This document shows positions 14,973 through 20,083 of a DNA stretch of 26,271 nucleotides, piece after piece. The stretch's first letter is position 1. The number at the start of each line of letters is the position of its first letter. The stretch lies in IMG/VR virus record IMGVR_UViG_3300010883_000373, positions 1-26,271 of that record; one strand, given 5' to 3'. The position numbers and the translations under genes are program-made. The DNA comes from a virus. The notes beneath the pieces were generated by a model. That model was not told the origin of the DNA, searched no databases, and saw only the letters and a list, made by a program, of their open reading frames with translations.

Positions 14973-15404
14973 CTACTTTTTGGCGATTCCTTTCAACTCT
15001 GCCATTATCCTCAAAATCTTCCGGGTCCGTTTGCGGTCCAGGTCAGTTGATTTGTGCGGCCGCCAGCCGGGGCCCCACCTATGTAGTGCCGCTAAAGCCG
15101 CCGGGCCCACTTCAAGGCCCTTTCGCTTCAAATGCTGGCCATAGTGCTCAAGATAGAGACGTGTCATCCGGCGGGCACTGAAGGCGTTCCAGCGGGATCC
15201 TATCGTCCAATGAGCGTGGCCGATTATCCGGTTGCAGTCACGGACGTAAATCGGCCGAATCTGAAAGAGGCCGGCGGAATCCTCCGATTCTACGTAAGCG
15301 TTGGGATCTCCGCTCGACTCGACCAGCGCGAGGGCCGTCAGAAACGTCGACGACACGAGCGGAGCCGGCCGCACCTCGGCGGCCGGCGGCATATCAGCAA
15401 TCAT
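14973..15404 (-). CDS. SLT/lysozyme-like lytic transglycosylase (probable endolysin)
   Basis: The product is 143 residues on the minus strand. Residues 21-36 read FLTALALVESSGDPNA, with Glu29 in the position of the catalytic acid of goose-lysozyme/SLT-type transglycosylases (A-x-x-x-E-S-S-x-x-x-x-A). Next comes S-A-G-L-F-Q-I-R-P, equivalent to the family G-x-x-Q-(I/V)-x-P. R-W-G-P-G-W near the end resembles the family's closing N/R-x-G-x-G motif. There is no clear signal sequence, so export would need a holin. The ATG overlaps the stop of the upstream lipoprotein (ATGA). The family cleaves the glycan MurNAc-GlcNAc bond. It is oriented against the late genes, which is unusual for a lysis gene. 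Confidence 0.8.
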   Translation of the reverse strand: MIADMPPAAEVRPAPLVSSTFLTALALVESSGDPNAYVESEDSAGLFQIRPIYVRDCNRIIGHAHWTIGSRWNAFSARRMTRLYLEHYGQHLKRKGLEVGPAALAALHRWGPGWRPHKSTDLDRKRTRKILRIMAELKGIAKK

Positions 15405-15613
15405 CTGCCACCCCCAGGGTTACGCTGGCCGCGGTAGCCTTGGTCGTAATTGTCCTCGGCAGTGTGTTGCAAGATATAATTGGACCTCTGTTTTTTATCT
15501 TTCCCCCGACCACCGAGAAGGGCTACGGCCCCGCGACCCGTCGAACAGCCGGGTAAAACAAGCGAAGCAAGCAGCGACGCGACGACAACAAGCAAAAGCA
15601 GTTTTTTTCTCAT
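15401..15613 (-). CDS. Small lipoprotein upstream of the lysin (Rz1-like outer spanin candidate)
   Basis: The product is 70 residues on the minus strand. I chose the ATG at 15613 because GGAGA lies 7 nt before it and the protein then begins with a textbook signal, MRKK followed by a Leu/Val stretch and lipobox L-P-G-C (Cys23). The upstream extension of the open frame has no sense as a protein. The mature part is 48 residues, Gly/Arg/Gln-rich and hydrophilic. A short lipoprotein beside a lysin suggests an outer-membrane spanin subunit, but I see no inner spanin partner on this strand and the mature part is not proline-rich. Confidence 0.6.
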   Translation of the reverse strand: MRKKLLLLVVVASLLASLVLPGCSTGRGAVALLGGRGKDKKQRSNYILQHTAEDNYDQGYRGQRNPGGGR

Positions 15614-15693
15614 AACAAACTCTCCGAAGCAAAACACGATTCCGGGCCAGCCATTGCCGGCCCACAACTCCCTTATCGTCGACAACACGCCGG

Positions 15694-15721
15694 GGCTTAA
15701 CAGAAAAACGAAAAAAGTCAA
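15694..15721 (-). promoter_or_regulatory. Possible leftward promoter for the lipoprotein-lysin pair
   Basis: On the minus strand TTGACT (15721-15716) is followed after 16 bases by TAAGCC (15699-15694). The -35 is good and the -10 is poor. It lies about 80 nt before the lipoprotein start. No better leftward sigma-70-like pair was found by eye in the gap. Confidence 0.3.
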
Positions 15722-15794
15722 CCTCTGGCTTCCCACGGGGATCCCCGGGCGGGCCAGAATGTCACTCCAAACGGGTCCCCAGAGAAAAACGCCT

Positions 15795-15831
15795 CGTTTT
15801 TTGCATCGTTTAACAACGTTTTCTGGCGTTT
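15795..15831. repeat. Helically phased CGTTT repeats, operator-like
   Basis: CGTTT occurs at 15795, 15807, 15817 and 15827, spaced 12, 10 and 10 bases, and the reverse complement AAACG at 15862. The second copy is part of TGCATCGTTT (15802-15811), which recurs exactly at 16118-16127 next to the rightward promoter. Spacing near one helical turn puts the copies on one face of the DNA. Confidence 0.45.
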
Positions 15832-15880
15832 CTAGGCAAAAATGCTTGTTTGCGAACGCTGAAACGATTGTTTTCCCCCC

Positions 15881-15904
15881 TAAAGATAAAGATAAAGATA
15901 AAGA
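15881..15904. repeat. Four tandem TAAAGA hexamers
   Basis: Four perfect copies of TAAAGA follow a run of six C and a T tract. On the minus strand this is a pyrimidine-rich TCTTTA array. It is either a replication-slippage microsatellite or an AT-rich spacer that bends or melts easily near the control sites. Confidence 0.8.
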
Positions 15905-16121
15905 ATAAAAGCAAAAGCGCGTGTATGTTCAAAACAAGACAATGTGGGTTTTTCGGCCAGGCGGTCCCGGATTATGGCCAAATCACCAGAATTCGGCGGC
16001 CGTAAAGGGGTCGCCAGTGGACGAACTCGGAATTCGAGCACCATTATTGGGCTAAACTTATATCGTCGCTCTAATCGGCTCTCAGGAGCTTAGAGGGTTT
16101 TGGGCCATTTTAGACGCTGCA

Positions 16122-16144
16122 TCGTTTGCACCGTGGCCAAACGA
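16122..16144. promoter_or_regulatory. 7-bp inverted repeat, candidate repressor operator
   Basis: TCGTTTG (16122-16128) and CAAACGA (16138-16144) are perfect reverse complements separated by 9 bases, giving a 16-base centre-to-centre distance usual for dimeric helix-turn-helix regulators. It lies about 50 bp upstream of the rightward promoter and carries the CGTTT core also repeated at 15795-15831. Confidence 0.45.
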
Positions 16145-16190
16145 CGCAAAAAACTTTTTTATCAATCTTTTGAAATAAACTGGATTATGT

Positions 16191-16220
16191 TTGAACAAAC
16201 ACCGAATAAGATAGTATAGT
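16191..16220 (+). promoter_or_regulatory. Rightward early promoter (sigma-70-like)
   Basis: TTGAAC (16191-16196) and TATAGT (16215-16220) are separated by 18 bases, in the AT-rich part of the control region. The first early gene starts at 16371, so the mRNA would have a leader of roughly 140 nt. This is the best promoter match seen in the window and precedes the whole rightward early block. Confidence 0.65.
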
Positions 16221-16240
16221 TAATAGAGTAACGAACAACA

Positions 16241-16252
16241 GCACTTTGAAAA
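16241..16252 (+). promoter_or_regulatory. boxA-like antitermination site in the early leader
   Basis: GCACTTTGAAAA, about 20 bases after the -10 hexamer, resembles the bacterial boxA consensus GCTCTTTAACA and the CTTTGAAAA found in rRNA leaders. The following ATTGAATAACA is also reminiscent of rRNA leader or spacer sequence. It would lie near the 5' end of the early transcript and could recruit NusB/NusE to make the transcript pass the hairpins downstream. This is a motif match by eye only. Confidence 0.4.
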
Positions 16253-16291
16253 TTGAATAACACACGACATCACGACGCCGGCGGGGCGCGT

Positions 16292-16323
16292 GGCAAGGCC
16301 TCTCGGATACGAGGGTCCTTGTC
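16292..16323 (+). ncRNA. Stable leader hairpin of the early transcript
   Basis: GGCAAGG-C-CTCTCG, loop GATA, CGAGGG-T-CCTTGTC forms 13 pairs with one C/U mismatch and two G-U pairs. It ends 32 nt before the ribosome-binding site of the first early gene and has no U tract, so it is not a terminator. It could protect the mRNA end or act with the boxA-like site. Confidence 0.5.
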
Positions 16324-16370
16324 ATCTATCACGCCAACCATTTCAAACCACTTCAAAGGAGCTCACCACC

Positions 16371-16667
16371 ATGGAAATCAAAGCGAACCACCTAACGCCC
16401 GCACAACGAAAAATCATGATTAGACTATGCGACGCGAGTCGACCTATTAAGCTTTTTGTGGGCGTCCTAAAGGGCGGCTGGAAAATCCGCGAGACGACAA
16501 CCGGAACGGCCTTGGTCCGTAAGGGGCTGGCAACCCGGGACAGGACAGGCCGTTTCGAGGCCACGACGGAGGGACATTGGCTGGGCGACCATTGCCGGAT
16601 ACTCGAGAGAATGGAGGGTGCGAAGGTCAGAGAGGCGGCGATACTCGAGGAAGAACGAATCGCCTAA
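16371..16667 (+). CDS. Small winged-helix-like protein, first early gene
   Basis: The product is 98 residues; AAGGAG lies 9 nt before ATG 16371. The upstream extension of the frame to 16290 runs through the leader hairpin and is rejected. Residues 7-75 read as helix (LTPAQRKIMIRLCDA), helix, then ALVRKGLATRD followed by a short turn and F-E-A-T-T-E-G. This is the recognition-helix plus beta-wing pattern of a winged helix. It shares T-x-A-Q-x-x-I-M-x-x-L-x-D-A with the next gene. No enzyme motif is seen. As the first gene after the early promoter it may be a regulator (inference). Confidence 0.55.
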   Translation: MEIKANHLTPAQRKIMIRLCDASRPIKLFVGVLKGGWKIRETTTGTALVRKGLATRDRTGRFEATTEGHWLGDHCRILERMEGAKVREAAILEEERIA

Positions 16668-16677
16668 CAATCAGCAG

Positions 16678-16701
16678 GCGGCCGGCACTATCGCCGGCCG
16701 C
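16678..16701 (+). terminator. Intercistronic GC hairpin between the two winged-helix-like genes
   Basis: GCGGCCGGC (16678-16686) pairs with GCCGGCCGC (16693-16701) across a 6-nt loop, a perfect 9-bp stem. There is no long U tract (CAACTTTC follows), so it may slow RNA decay or attenuate rather than terminate. It shares the GGCCGG/CCGGCC stem core with hairpins at 14918, 18574 and 20713. Confidence 0.45.
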
Positions 16702-16720
16702 AACTTTCAAGGGAGCACAC

Positions 16721-17236
16721 ATGATACCTAGCAATTTCACCGCAGCGCAGAACGAAATTATGACTCAACTTGTCGATGCTTATTATGATAGCCACAACCC
16801 GACTTGGGTTACCCTGACGGCCGAGGGGGCCCGTGAAATCCGACCGCTAGTCGTGTTAGGGTTTGCGGCCAGGCAGACCCTCAGGGGCCGGCGGACCCGG
16901 CATGAGGTTACTGACCTTGGACTGCAAATCTGGGGGGCCCTAGACACAGCCATGGCAACGCCTGACGGCGTCAACCCGGCCTCCGGCGAACCCTGGCCGG
17001 TTGCTTCACCAGATAGCCTTGCGACGTATGCCATCTGGAATTATGGCGACATGGTAGAGGTGGTCGTGGAGGCCGAGTCAGTCCTTGACGCCCTTGACCG
17101 GACGTTCGATGACCGGCGATGGTTCGTATATGACCACGACTGCGAGGATCGCGGCGGGACGGCAACGGCCATTATTCAGGGGCACGGCAAAGTTTACGTG
17201 TCGGAAATAACGTCCACGATGAATTGGTGGAAATAA
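16721..17236 (+). CDS. Winged-helix-like protein with extra C-terminal domain, paralogue of the preceding gene
   Basis: The product is 171 residues; GGGAG lies 5 nt before ATG 16721. Residues 6-75 repeat the pattern of the previous gene: FTAAQNEIMTQLVDAYY, then V-T-L-T-A-E-G-A-R-E-I, L-V-V-L-G-F-A-A-R, a basic turn (RGRRTRHE) and V-T-D-L-G. The C-terminal ~85 residues are different: Y-A-I-W-N-Y-G-D-M-V-E-V-V-V-E-A-E-S, F-D-D-R-R-W-F-V-Y-D-H-D and an ending strand. I do not recognise that part; it resembles small alpha/beta domains that process a numeric signal, but no function can be given. DNA binding is an inference. Confidence 0.5.
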   Translation: MIPSNFTAAQNEIMTQLVDAYYDSHNPTWVTLTAEGAREIRPLVVLGFAARQTLRGRRTRHEVTDLGLQIWGALDTAMATPDGVNPASGEPWPVASPDSLATYAIWNYGDMVEVVVEAESVLDALDRTFDDRRWFVYDHDCEDRGGTATAIIQGHGKVYVSEITSTMNWWK

Positions 17237-17248
17237 GCTTCTTTCCCG

Positions 17249-17283
17249 GCCCGGCGGCCTATGTGGGCCCCGGGCATCTTTTT
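17249..17283 (+). terminator. Attenuator/terminator-like hairpin
   Basis: GCCCGG (17249-17254) pairs with CCGGGC (17270-17275), with an inner GGCC/GG(G)CC stem and TATGT loop, followed by ATCTTTTT. It lies just after the stop at 17236 and could reduce transcription of the small membrane genes downstream. Confidence 0.5.
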
Positions 17284-17310
17284 AGCACCGAGCAACAGGA
17301 GTATGATATT

Positions 17311-17448
17311 GTGGCAAAAACAGCGGAAGAGTGGCGGTTGACTTACGCCAGCATGAACTTGGTCACACTGTTCTGGATTGGATGCGGGTTTTGGCTCTAT
17401 TGTGTGCCGTTTTTAGTGCGTTGCTGGAATGCCCTTAGCACACCCTAA
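17311..17448 (+). CDS. Small single-pass membrane protein
   Basis: The product is 45 residues from GTG 17311, with AGGAG (17297-17301) 9 nt upstream. An earlier in-frame TTG at 17224 lies in the previous gene and before the hairpin. Residues about 16-37 (NLVTLFWIGCGFWLYCVPFLV) form one strongly hydrophobic helix, flanked by short polar ends. It shares a leader (TTTAGCACC..AACAGGAG) with the next gene. The function is unknown; small early membrane proteins in phages often act on host envelope or superinfection, but nothing here shows that. Confidence 0.5.
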   Translation: MAKTAEEWRLTYASMNLVTLFWIGCGFWLYCVPFLVRCWNALSTP

Positions 17449-17474
17449 TTTTAGCACCTCAAACAGGAGACCAA

Positions 17475-17999
17475 ATGATGTTCACAATCGTCGCCATAAT
17501 ATTTGTTGCGGCCGTCGTGTTGGGGTTCGCTGAGTGGGCAATCTCGCGAGTTGAGCTCCGGGTCCACGACCGGGCCGGGTCTAAGGACCTGGCCCGGGCG
17601 GCCATCAGCCGAGCGTATGCGGGCGCTGCGGAGGCCTACGCAAAAGCAACGCCCGACCCGGATTTGGCTAAACTGATAACGGACTCAGCGGCGGTCCGGG
17701 ATGCAATGCGGGACTTCGAAGATTCCGAGCTAGACGACAGCCTCGAGGTCGAACTGATAGCCGAATTGCAATCGATGGAATCCCAAGCAGAATTGGCCGA
17801 GCTAGACTCGAGAGTCGAGGAGGACCAAGTTGGGTTGGCGCTGTCGACCCATTTAAAGCGATTCGGTCCTGGGTCAGTATTAGACTGCGAGGTTGCCACA
17901 GACGACCATTCTATGGGGATCCGTTGCGTGTTTTTCAGTCCCCAAGGGCAATGCACGGTATCTTGGTTGGATGAACCGGCCGGCGGGGAGGCGGAATGA
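17475..17999 (+). CDS. Membrane-anchored unknown protein, acidic
   Basis: The product is 174 residues (two ATG codons in a row, 17475 and 17478; the second has the better spacing from CAGGAG). Residues 1-23 form a transmembrane anchor (FTIVAIIFVAAVVLGFAEWAI). The rest is acidic and helical, with repeated Asp/Glu-Leu-rich segments at 85-120, suggesting a coiled coil. A short beta-rich end carries D-C-E-V and I-R-C-V-F-F-S-P. I do not recognise a family. The stop overlaps the next start by 4 nt. Confidence 0.55.
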   Translation: MMFTIVAIIFVAAVVLGFAEWAISRVELRVHDRAGSKDLARAAISRAYAGAAEAYAKATPDPDLAKLITDSAAVRDAMRDFEDSELDDSLEVELIAELQSMESQAELAELDSRVEEDQVGLALSTHLKRFGPGSVLDCEVATDDHSMGIRCVFFSPQGQCTVSWLDEPAGGEAE

Positions 18000-18244
18000 A
18001 GTGGGCCCTTGCAATTGCCATCATGGCCCTCGCGGGTTGCGGGGTAAATAGCGACCCGGGCTTCCCCTACAGGGGGTCCGACGTACGATTGAGGGCACGG
18101 TTAATGATTAAGGCCACGGATACACGTCTACCCATGCGAGACCGTCAAAAGGCCTTGCAGGAGCTCAAAAAGCTAAACCCGAAACATGACATGGTTGGTT
18201 ATGCCAACTATAGAAAACTGGAGGATTCACAAAATGTCAACTGA
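17996..18244 (+). CDS. Small lipoprotein
   Basis: The product is 82 residues. MKWALAIAIMALAGC is a short lipoprotein signal with lipobox L-A-G-C (Cys15). The mature part (67 residues) is basic in the middle (R-L-R-A-R-L-M-I-K) and contains K-A-L-Q-E-L-K-K-L, a short amphipathic helix. ATG overlaps the preceding stop (ATGA). An early-expressed lipoprotein beside membrane proteins may act on the cell surface, for example in superinfection exclusion, but this is only a guess from localisation. Confidence 0.55.
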   Translation: MKWALAIAIMALAGCGVNSDPGFPYRGSDVRLRARLMIKATDTRLPMRDRQKALQELKKLNPKHDMVGYANYRKLEDSQNVN

Positions 18245-18476
18245 GCGAACCACACCAATAGAGTTAGCAGTCCAGGCACGTGAGCTTGTATCGATTTGTA
18301 CCGGCCTACGTGATGAGGCCGCGGGTCTCGGCGACATCAGTCTGGCGAATACCCTGGCGGCACTGGTAGTCCTATCGCGGTTGGTGCGCAGCCTGGCCGA
18401 GGAAGTCGCAGTTTCCCGGGAAATCGAGGAGAATCTAGTAGACGCCTTCCCGGCATTAATCCAGTCTACCGATTAA
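18234..18476 (+). CDS. Unknown small helical protein
   Basis: The product is 80 residues from ATG 18234 (GAGG 9 nt upstream). It overlaps the lipoprotein gene by 11 nt. The frame is open to 18186 but that part lies within the lipoprotein gene. The protein is almost entirely helical, with heptad-like spacing of Leu/Val (LAVQARELVSICTGLRDEAA; LVVLSRLVRSLAEEV). It probably folds as a helical hairpin or bundle. No family recognised. Confidence 0.5.
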   Translation: MSTERTTPIELAVQARELVSICTGLRDEAAGLGDISLANTLAALVVLSRLVRSLAEEVAVSREIEENLVDAFPALIQSTD

Positions 18477-18492
18477 TTTTCAAGTTCGGGTC

Positions 18493-18521
18493 TTTACAAT
18501 CCAGGCAAACTATGGTATGTT
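18493..18521 (+). promoter_or_regulatory. Rightward middle promoter (sigma-70-like)
   Basis: TTTACA (18493-18498) and TATGTT (18516-18521) are spaced by 17 bases. It lies in a gene-free interval upstream of the replication and recombination genes. Confidence 0.6.
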
Positions 18522-18573
18522 GTATTCTTCAGATTGAAAACCCTTTCAAATTGCGTCAAGTTGTGCTCCTTTC

Positions 18574-18608
18574 GGCCGGTCGTCTCGTTGACGGCCGGCC
18601 AACTTTTT
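18574..18608 (+). terminator. Terminator/attenuator downstream of the middle promoter
   Basis: GGCCGGTCGTC (18574-18584) pairs with GACGGCCGGCC (18590-18600) over 11 pairs with one G-U and a 5-nt loop, followed by AACTTTTT. It lies about 50 nt after the promoter's -10 hexamer, so a transcript starting there would meet it at once. It may end the early transcript, attenuate the middle one, or both. Confidence 0.7.
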
Positions 18609-18781
18609 AAAGCGTATTGCCGGCCGCCGAGGCTCGGGACCTTGCGGCGTTTGTGCAAACCGCCATTGTTGGGATCCGGACCGGCCCTTGTTGGGTTACC
18701 GCTTTTGACCGTAAATTGACTGTGATACCCACGGCGGCCGGCAATATGCTTTTTACCGAAACCTAGTTAAAAAGGGACAAT

Positions 18782-19096
18782 ATGACGAAACCAACACTAA
18801 TCGACAAGCGTGGGGCCGGCAGCCCCGGCGACGTGTTTGTTTGTAACGTCCGCGACGACGACGTCCACACGGGCAAGGGCTGGCAGGTGACCCTACGTCT
18901 CCTGCCGGTTGACATGGTGACCATCTGGACTTTTCGAGCGCCGCCAGGGGCAACCTGGGCCGACGTCAAGGAGCTAGTGGCGGCCCGTGCCGGCGAAACG
19001 AATCAGGAGGCCGTCGAAATTTACGAGATACAGCCCCCCGAGAGAATTCGGAAGCTTTCCGGGTTCGACTGGGAATCAATCAGGGAGGTCCTTTAG
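18782..19096 (+). CDS. Unknown protein next to a recombination nuclease
   Basis: The product is 104 residues; AAAGGG lies 7 nt before ATG 18782. It is beta-alpha in character: G-D-V-F-V-C-N-V-R-D-D-D, W-Q-V-T-L-R-L-L-P-V, W-T-F-R-A-P-P-G-A-T-W-A-D-V-K-E-L-V-A, then charged C-terminal helices. There is no signal, cysteine cluster or catalytic motif. It is separated by one base from the PD-(D/E)XK nuclease start, so they are co-translated. No family recognised. Confidence 0.6.
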   Translation: MTKPTLIDKRGAGSPGDVFVCNVRDDDVHTGKGWQVTLRLLPVDMVTIWTFRAPPGATWADVKELVAARAGETNQEAVEIYEIQPPERIRKLSGFDWESIREVL

Positions 19097-19097
19097 C

Positions 19098-20069
19098 ATG
19101 AAAATCAAAGTTCCGGCGCTGCGTAGCGCTGAGTCAATCCACGCGTACGACTTCGAGGGAACGCCGGTTCCCCGGGTTCCCCGGGCGAAACCTATTAGAC
19201 ACGGATTCTGCGAGAACTGCCGAAACGCGATGAGTACTACCGCCCGGGCGGCGACGGGTTGCCGAGAGTGCGGCCGCAAGAATAGCGTCGAGGCGTTCGA
19301 GGTGGACCGGTTTGTCCCTACAACGACCGCCCATATGGCGAAGTATGGGCTGTTCGTTTCCGTGTCCAGGGTGGCGACATACGGCGAAGCACCATTTGAC
19401 CTAACGAAATGGGCGAAAGACCGCCTGGCTAATTACGTGATGGACTCCTACCGGGTCAACCGAACGGCCTGGATGCAAAACATCAACTCTGGACTTAACG
19501 CAATGGAGAACGGGGCCAGCGAACGTGGAACGTCGGTGCACTCTTACATTCAAAAGACCCTGGACGGCGACGACCCGATTGTCCCGGCCGGCGATGTCAC
19601 CCTCGAGGAGTGTCTGCCGGCAATCGTCCGGTGGGTAAATGACTACGGGTTCCTAGACGTCGAAACGGAACGTTGTTATTGCGACCCGGTTCTCGGAATG
19701 GCGGGAACGGTCGACTTCGTGGGCACGTCGCCAGACCAAACCGTCATCGCCGATTTCAAGACAAAAATGAATCCCAAGGCGTTTGCAGAGATGGCCAGGG
19801 GCAGCCAGTCGCGTCTCTGGGCTCCCACGAAACAGCTGGCCGCGTATGCGGCATTAAGGGGCGGCATAGACTCAGCGTATGTTGTCCCCATATGCAACAC
19901 CACAGGCGACGTCGCCTGGACTGAAATACACCCGGACAAATTGAGAAAGGGAAAAAAAGCCGTATTGGCGTCTGTTGACGCGTTCTATGCAAATATGCAA
20001 TTCGACCCACGTGAGATGCACGCGGACGGCAAGTCTATGAGACAAGCCGATATTATCAAAACACCGTAA
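19098..20069 (+). CDS. PD-(D/E)XK exonuclease with N-terminal zinc ribbon (Cas4/RecB-like)
   Basis: The product is 323 residues from ATG 19098, with GGAGG 9 nt upstream; the open frame extends into the previous gene but has no better start. Residues 38-58 contain C-x2-C (38, 41) and C-x2-C (55, 58), a zinc ribbon. The nuclease core follows: G-T-S-V-H-S-Y (His148), M-A-G-T-V-D-F-V-G (Asp206), V-I-A-D-F-K-T-K (Asp219 and Lys221) and K-Q-L-A-A-Y-A-A-L (Gln246, Tyr250). This is the H-D-(D/E)xK-QxxxY order of RecB/Cas4-type nucleases (PDDEXK_1). With the SSB-like protein downstream it probably produces or trims single strands for phage recombination or replication. Confidence 0.8.
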   Translation: MKIKVPALRSAESIHAYDFEGTPVPRVPRAKPIRHGFCENCRNAMSTTARAATGCRECGRKNSVEAFEVDRFVPTTTAHMAKYGLFVSVSRVATYGEAPFDLTKWAKDRLANYVMDSYRVNRTAWMQNINSGLNAMENGASERGTSVHSYIQKTLDGDDPIVPAGDVTLEECLPAIVRWVNDYGFLDVETERCYCDPVLGMAGTVDFVGTSPDQTVIADFKTKMNPKAFAEMARGSQSRLWAPTKQLAAYAALRGGIDSAYVVPICNTTGDVAWTEIHPDKLRKGKKAVLASVDAFYANMQFDPREMHADGKSMRQADIIKTP

Positions 20070-20083
20070 CGAAAGGGCAAACC

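Larger units (their letters stand above)
15614..16370. other. 757-bp gene-free control region between divergent transcription units
   Basis: No frame here looks like a real gene. The region holds, left to right, the possible leftward promoter, an array of CGTTT repeats (15795-15831), a TAAAGA x4 tract (15881-15904), a dyad (16122-16144) and a rightward promoter (16191-16220). A boxA-like site (16241-16252) and a leader hairpin (16292-16323) precede the first early gene. The stretch 15905-16110 shows no clear feature beyond two separated GAATTC-containing segments. AT content rises toward the promoter. Confidence 0.6.
18477..18781 (+). other. 305-bp intergenic region with promoter and attenuator
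   Basis: No credible gene is present; the only open frame starts with TTG and runs through the hairpin. The region contains a promoter (18493-18521) and a terminator-like hairpin (18574-18608). A GC-rich stretch (18609-18750) with two TTGAC(C/T) motifs at odd spacing follows, then a ribosome-binding site AAAGGG before 18782. Middle transcription probably starts here. Confidence 0.6.

Noticed and set aside
14973-15613. Leftward lysis pair considered as a late-acquired moron or insertion element
   Set aside because: No flanking inverted repeats, target duplications or transposase; base composition looks like the neighbours, so transfer cannot be argued from this sequence alone.
15881-15904. 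TAAAGA repeat considered as part of a CRISPR array or iteron set
   Set aside because: The unit is only 6 bases with no spacers, and nothing like a CRISPR repeat-spacer pattern is found anywhere in the window.
15480-15908. 142-residue plus-strand frame in the lysis/control region
   Set aside because: It is antisense to the lipoprotein, runs through the TAAAGA repeat to give a KDKDKDKE tail, and has no ribosome-binding site.
18534-18719. 61-residue frame after the middle promoter
   Set aside because: TTG start without ribosome-binding site and it runs through the strong hairpin at 18574-18600.
18706-18760. TTGACC and TTGACT considered as -35 elements of a promoter before 18782
   Set aside because: No -10-like hexamer lies 16-18 bases downstream of either; TATGCT is about 23 bases from the second.
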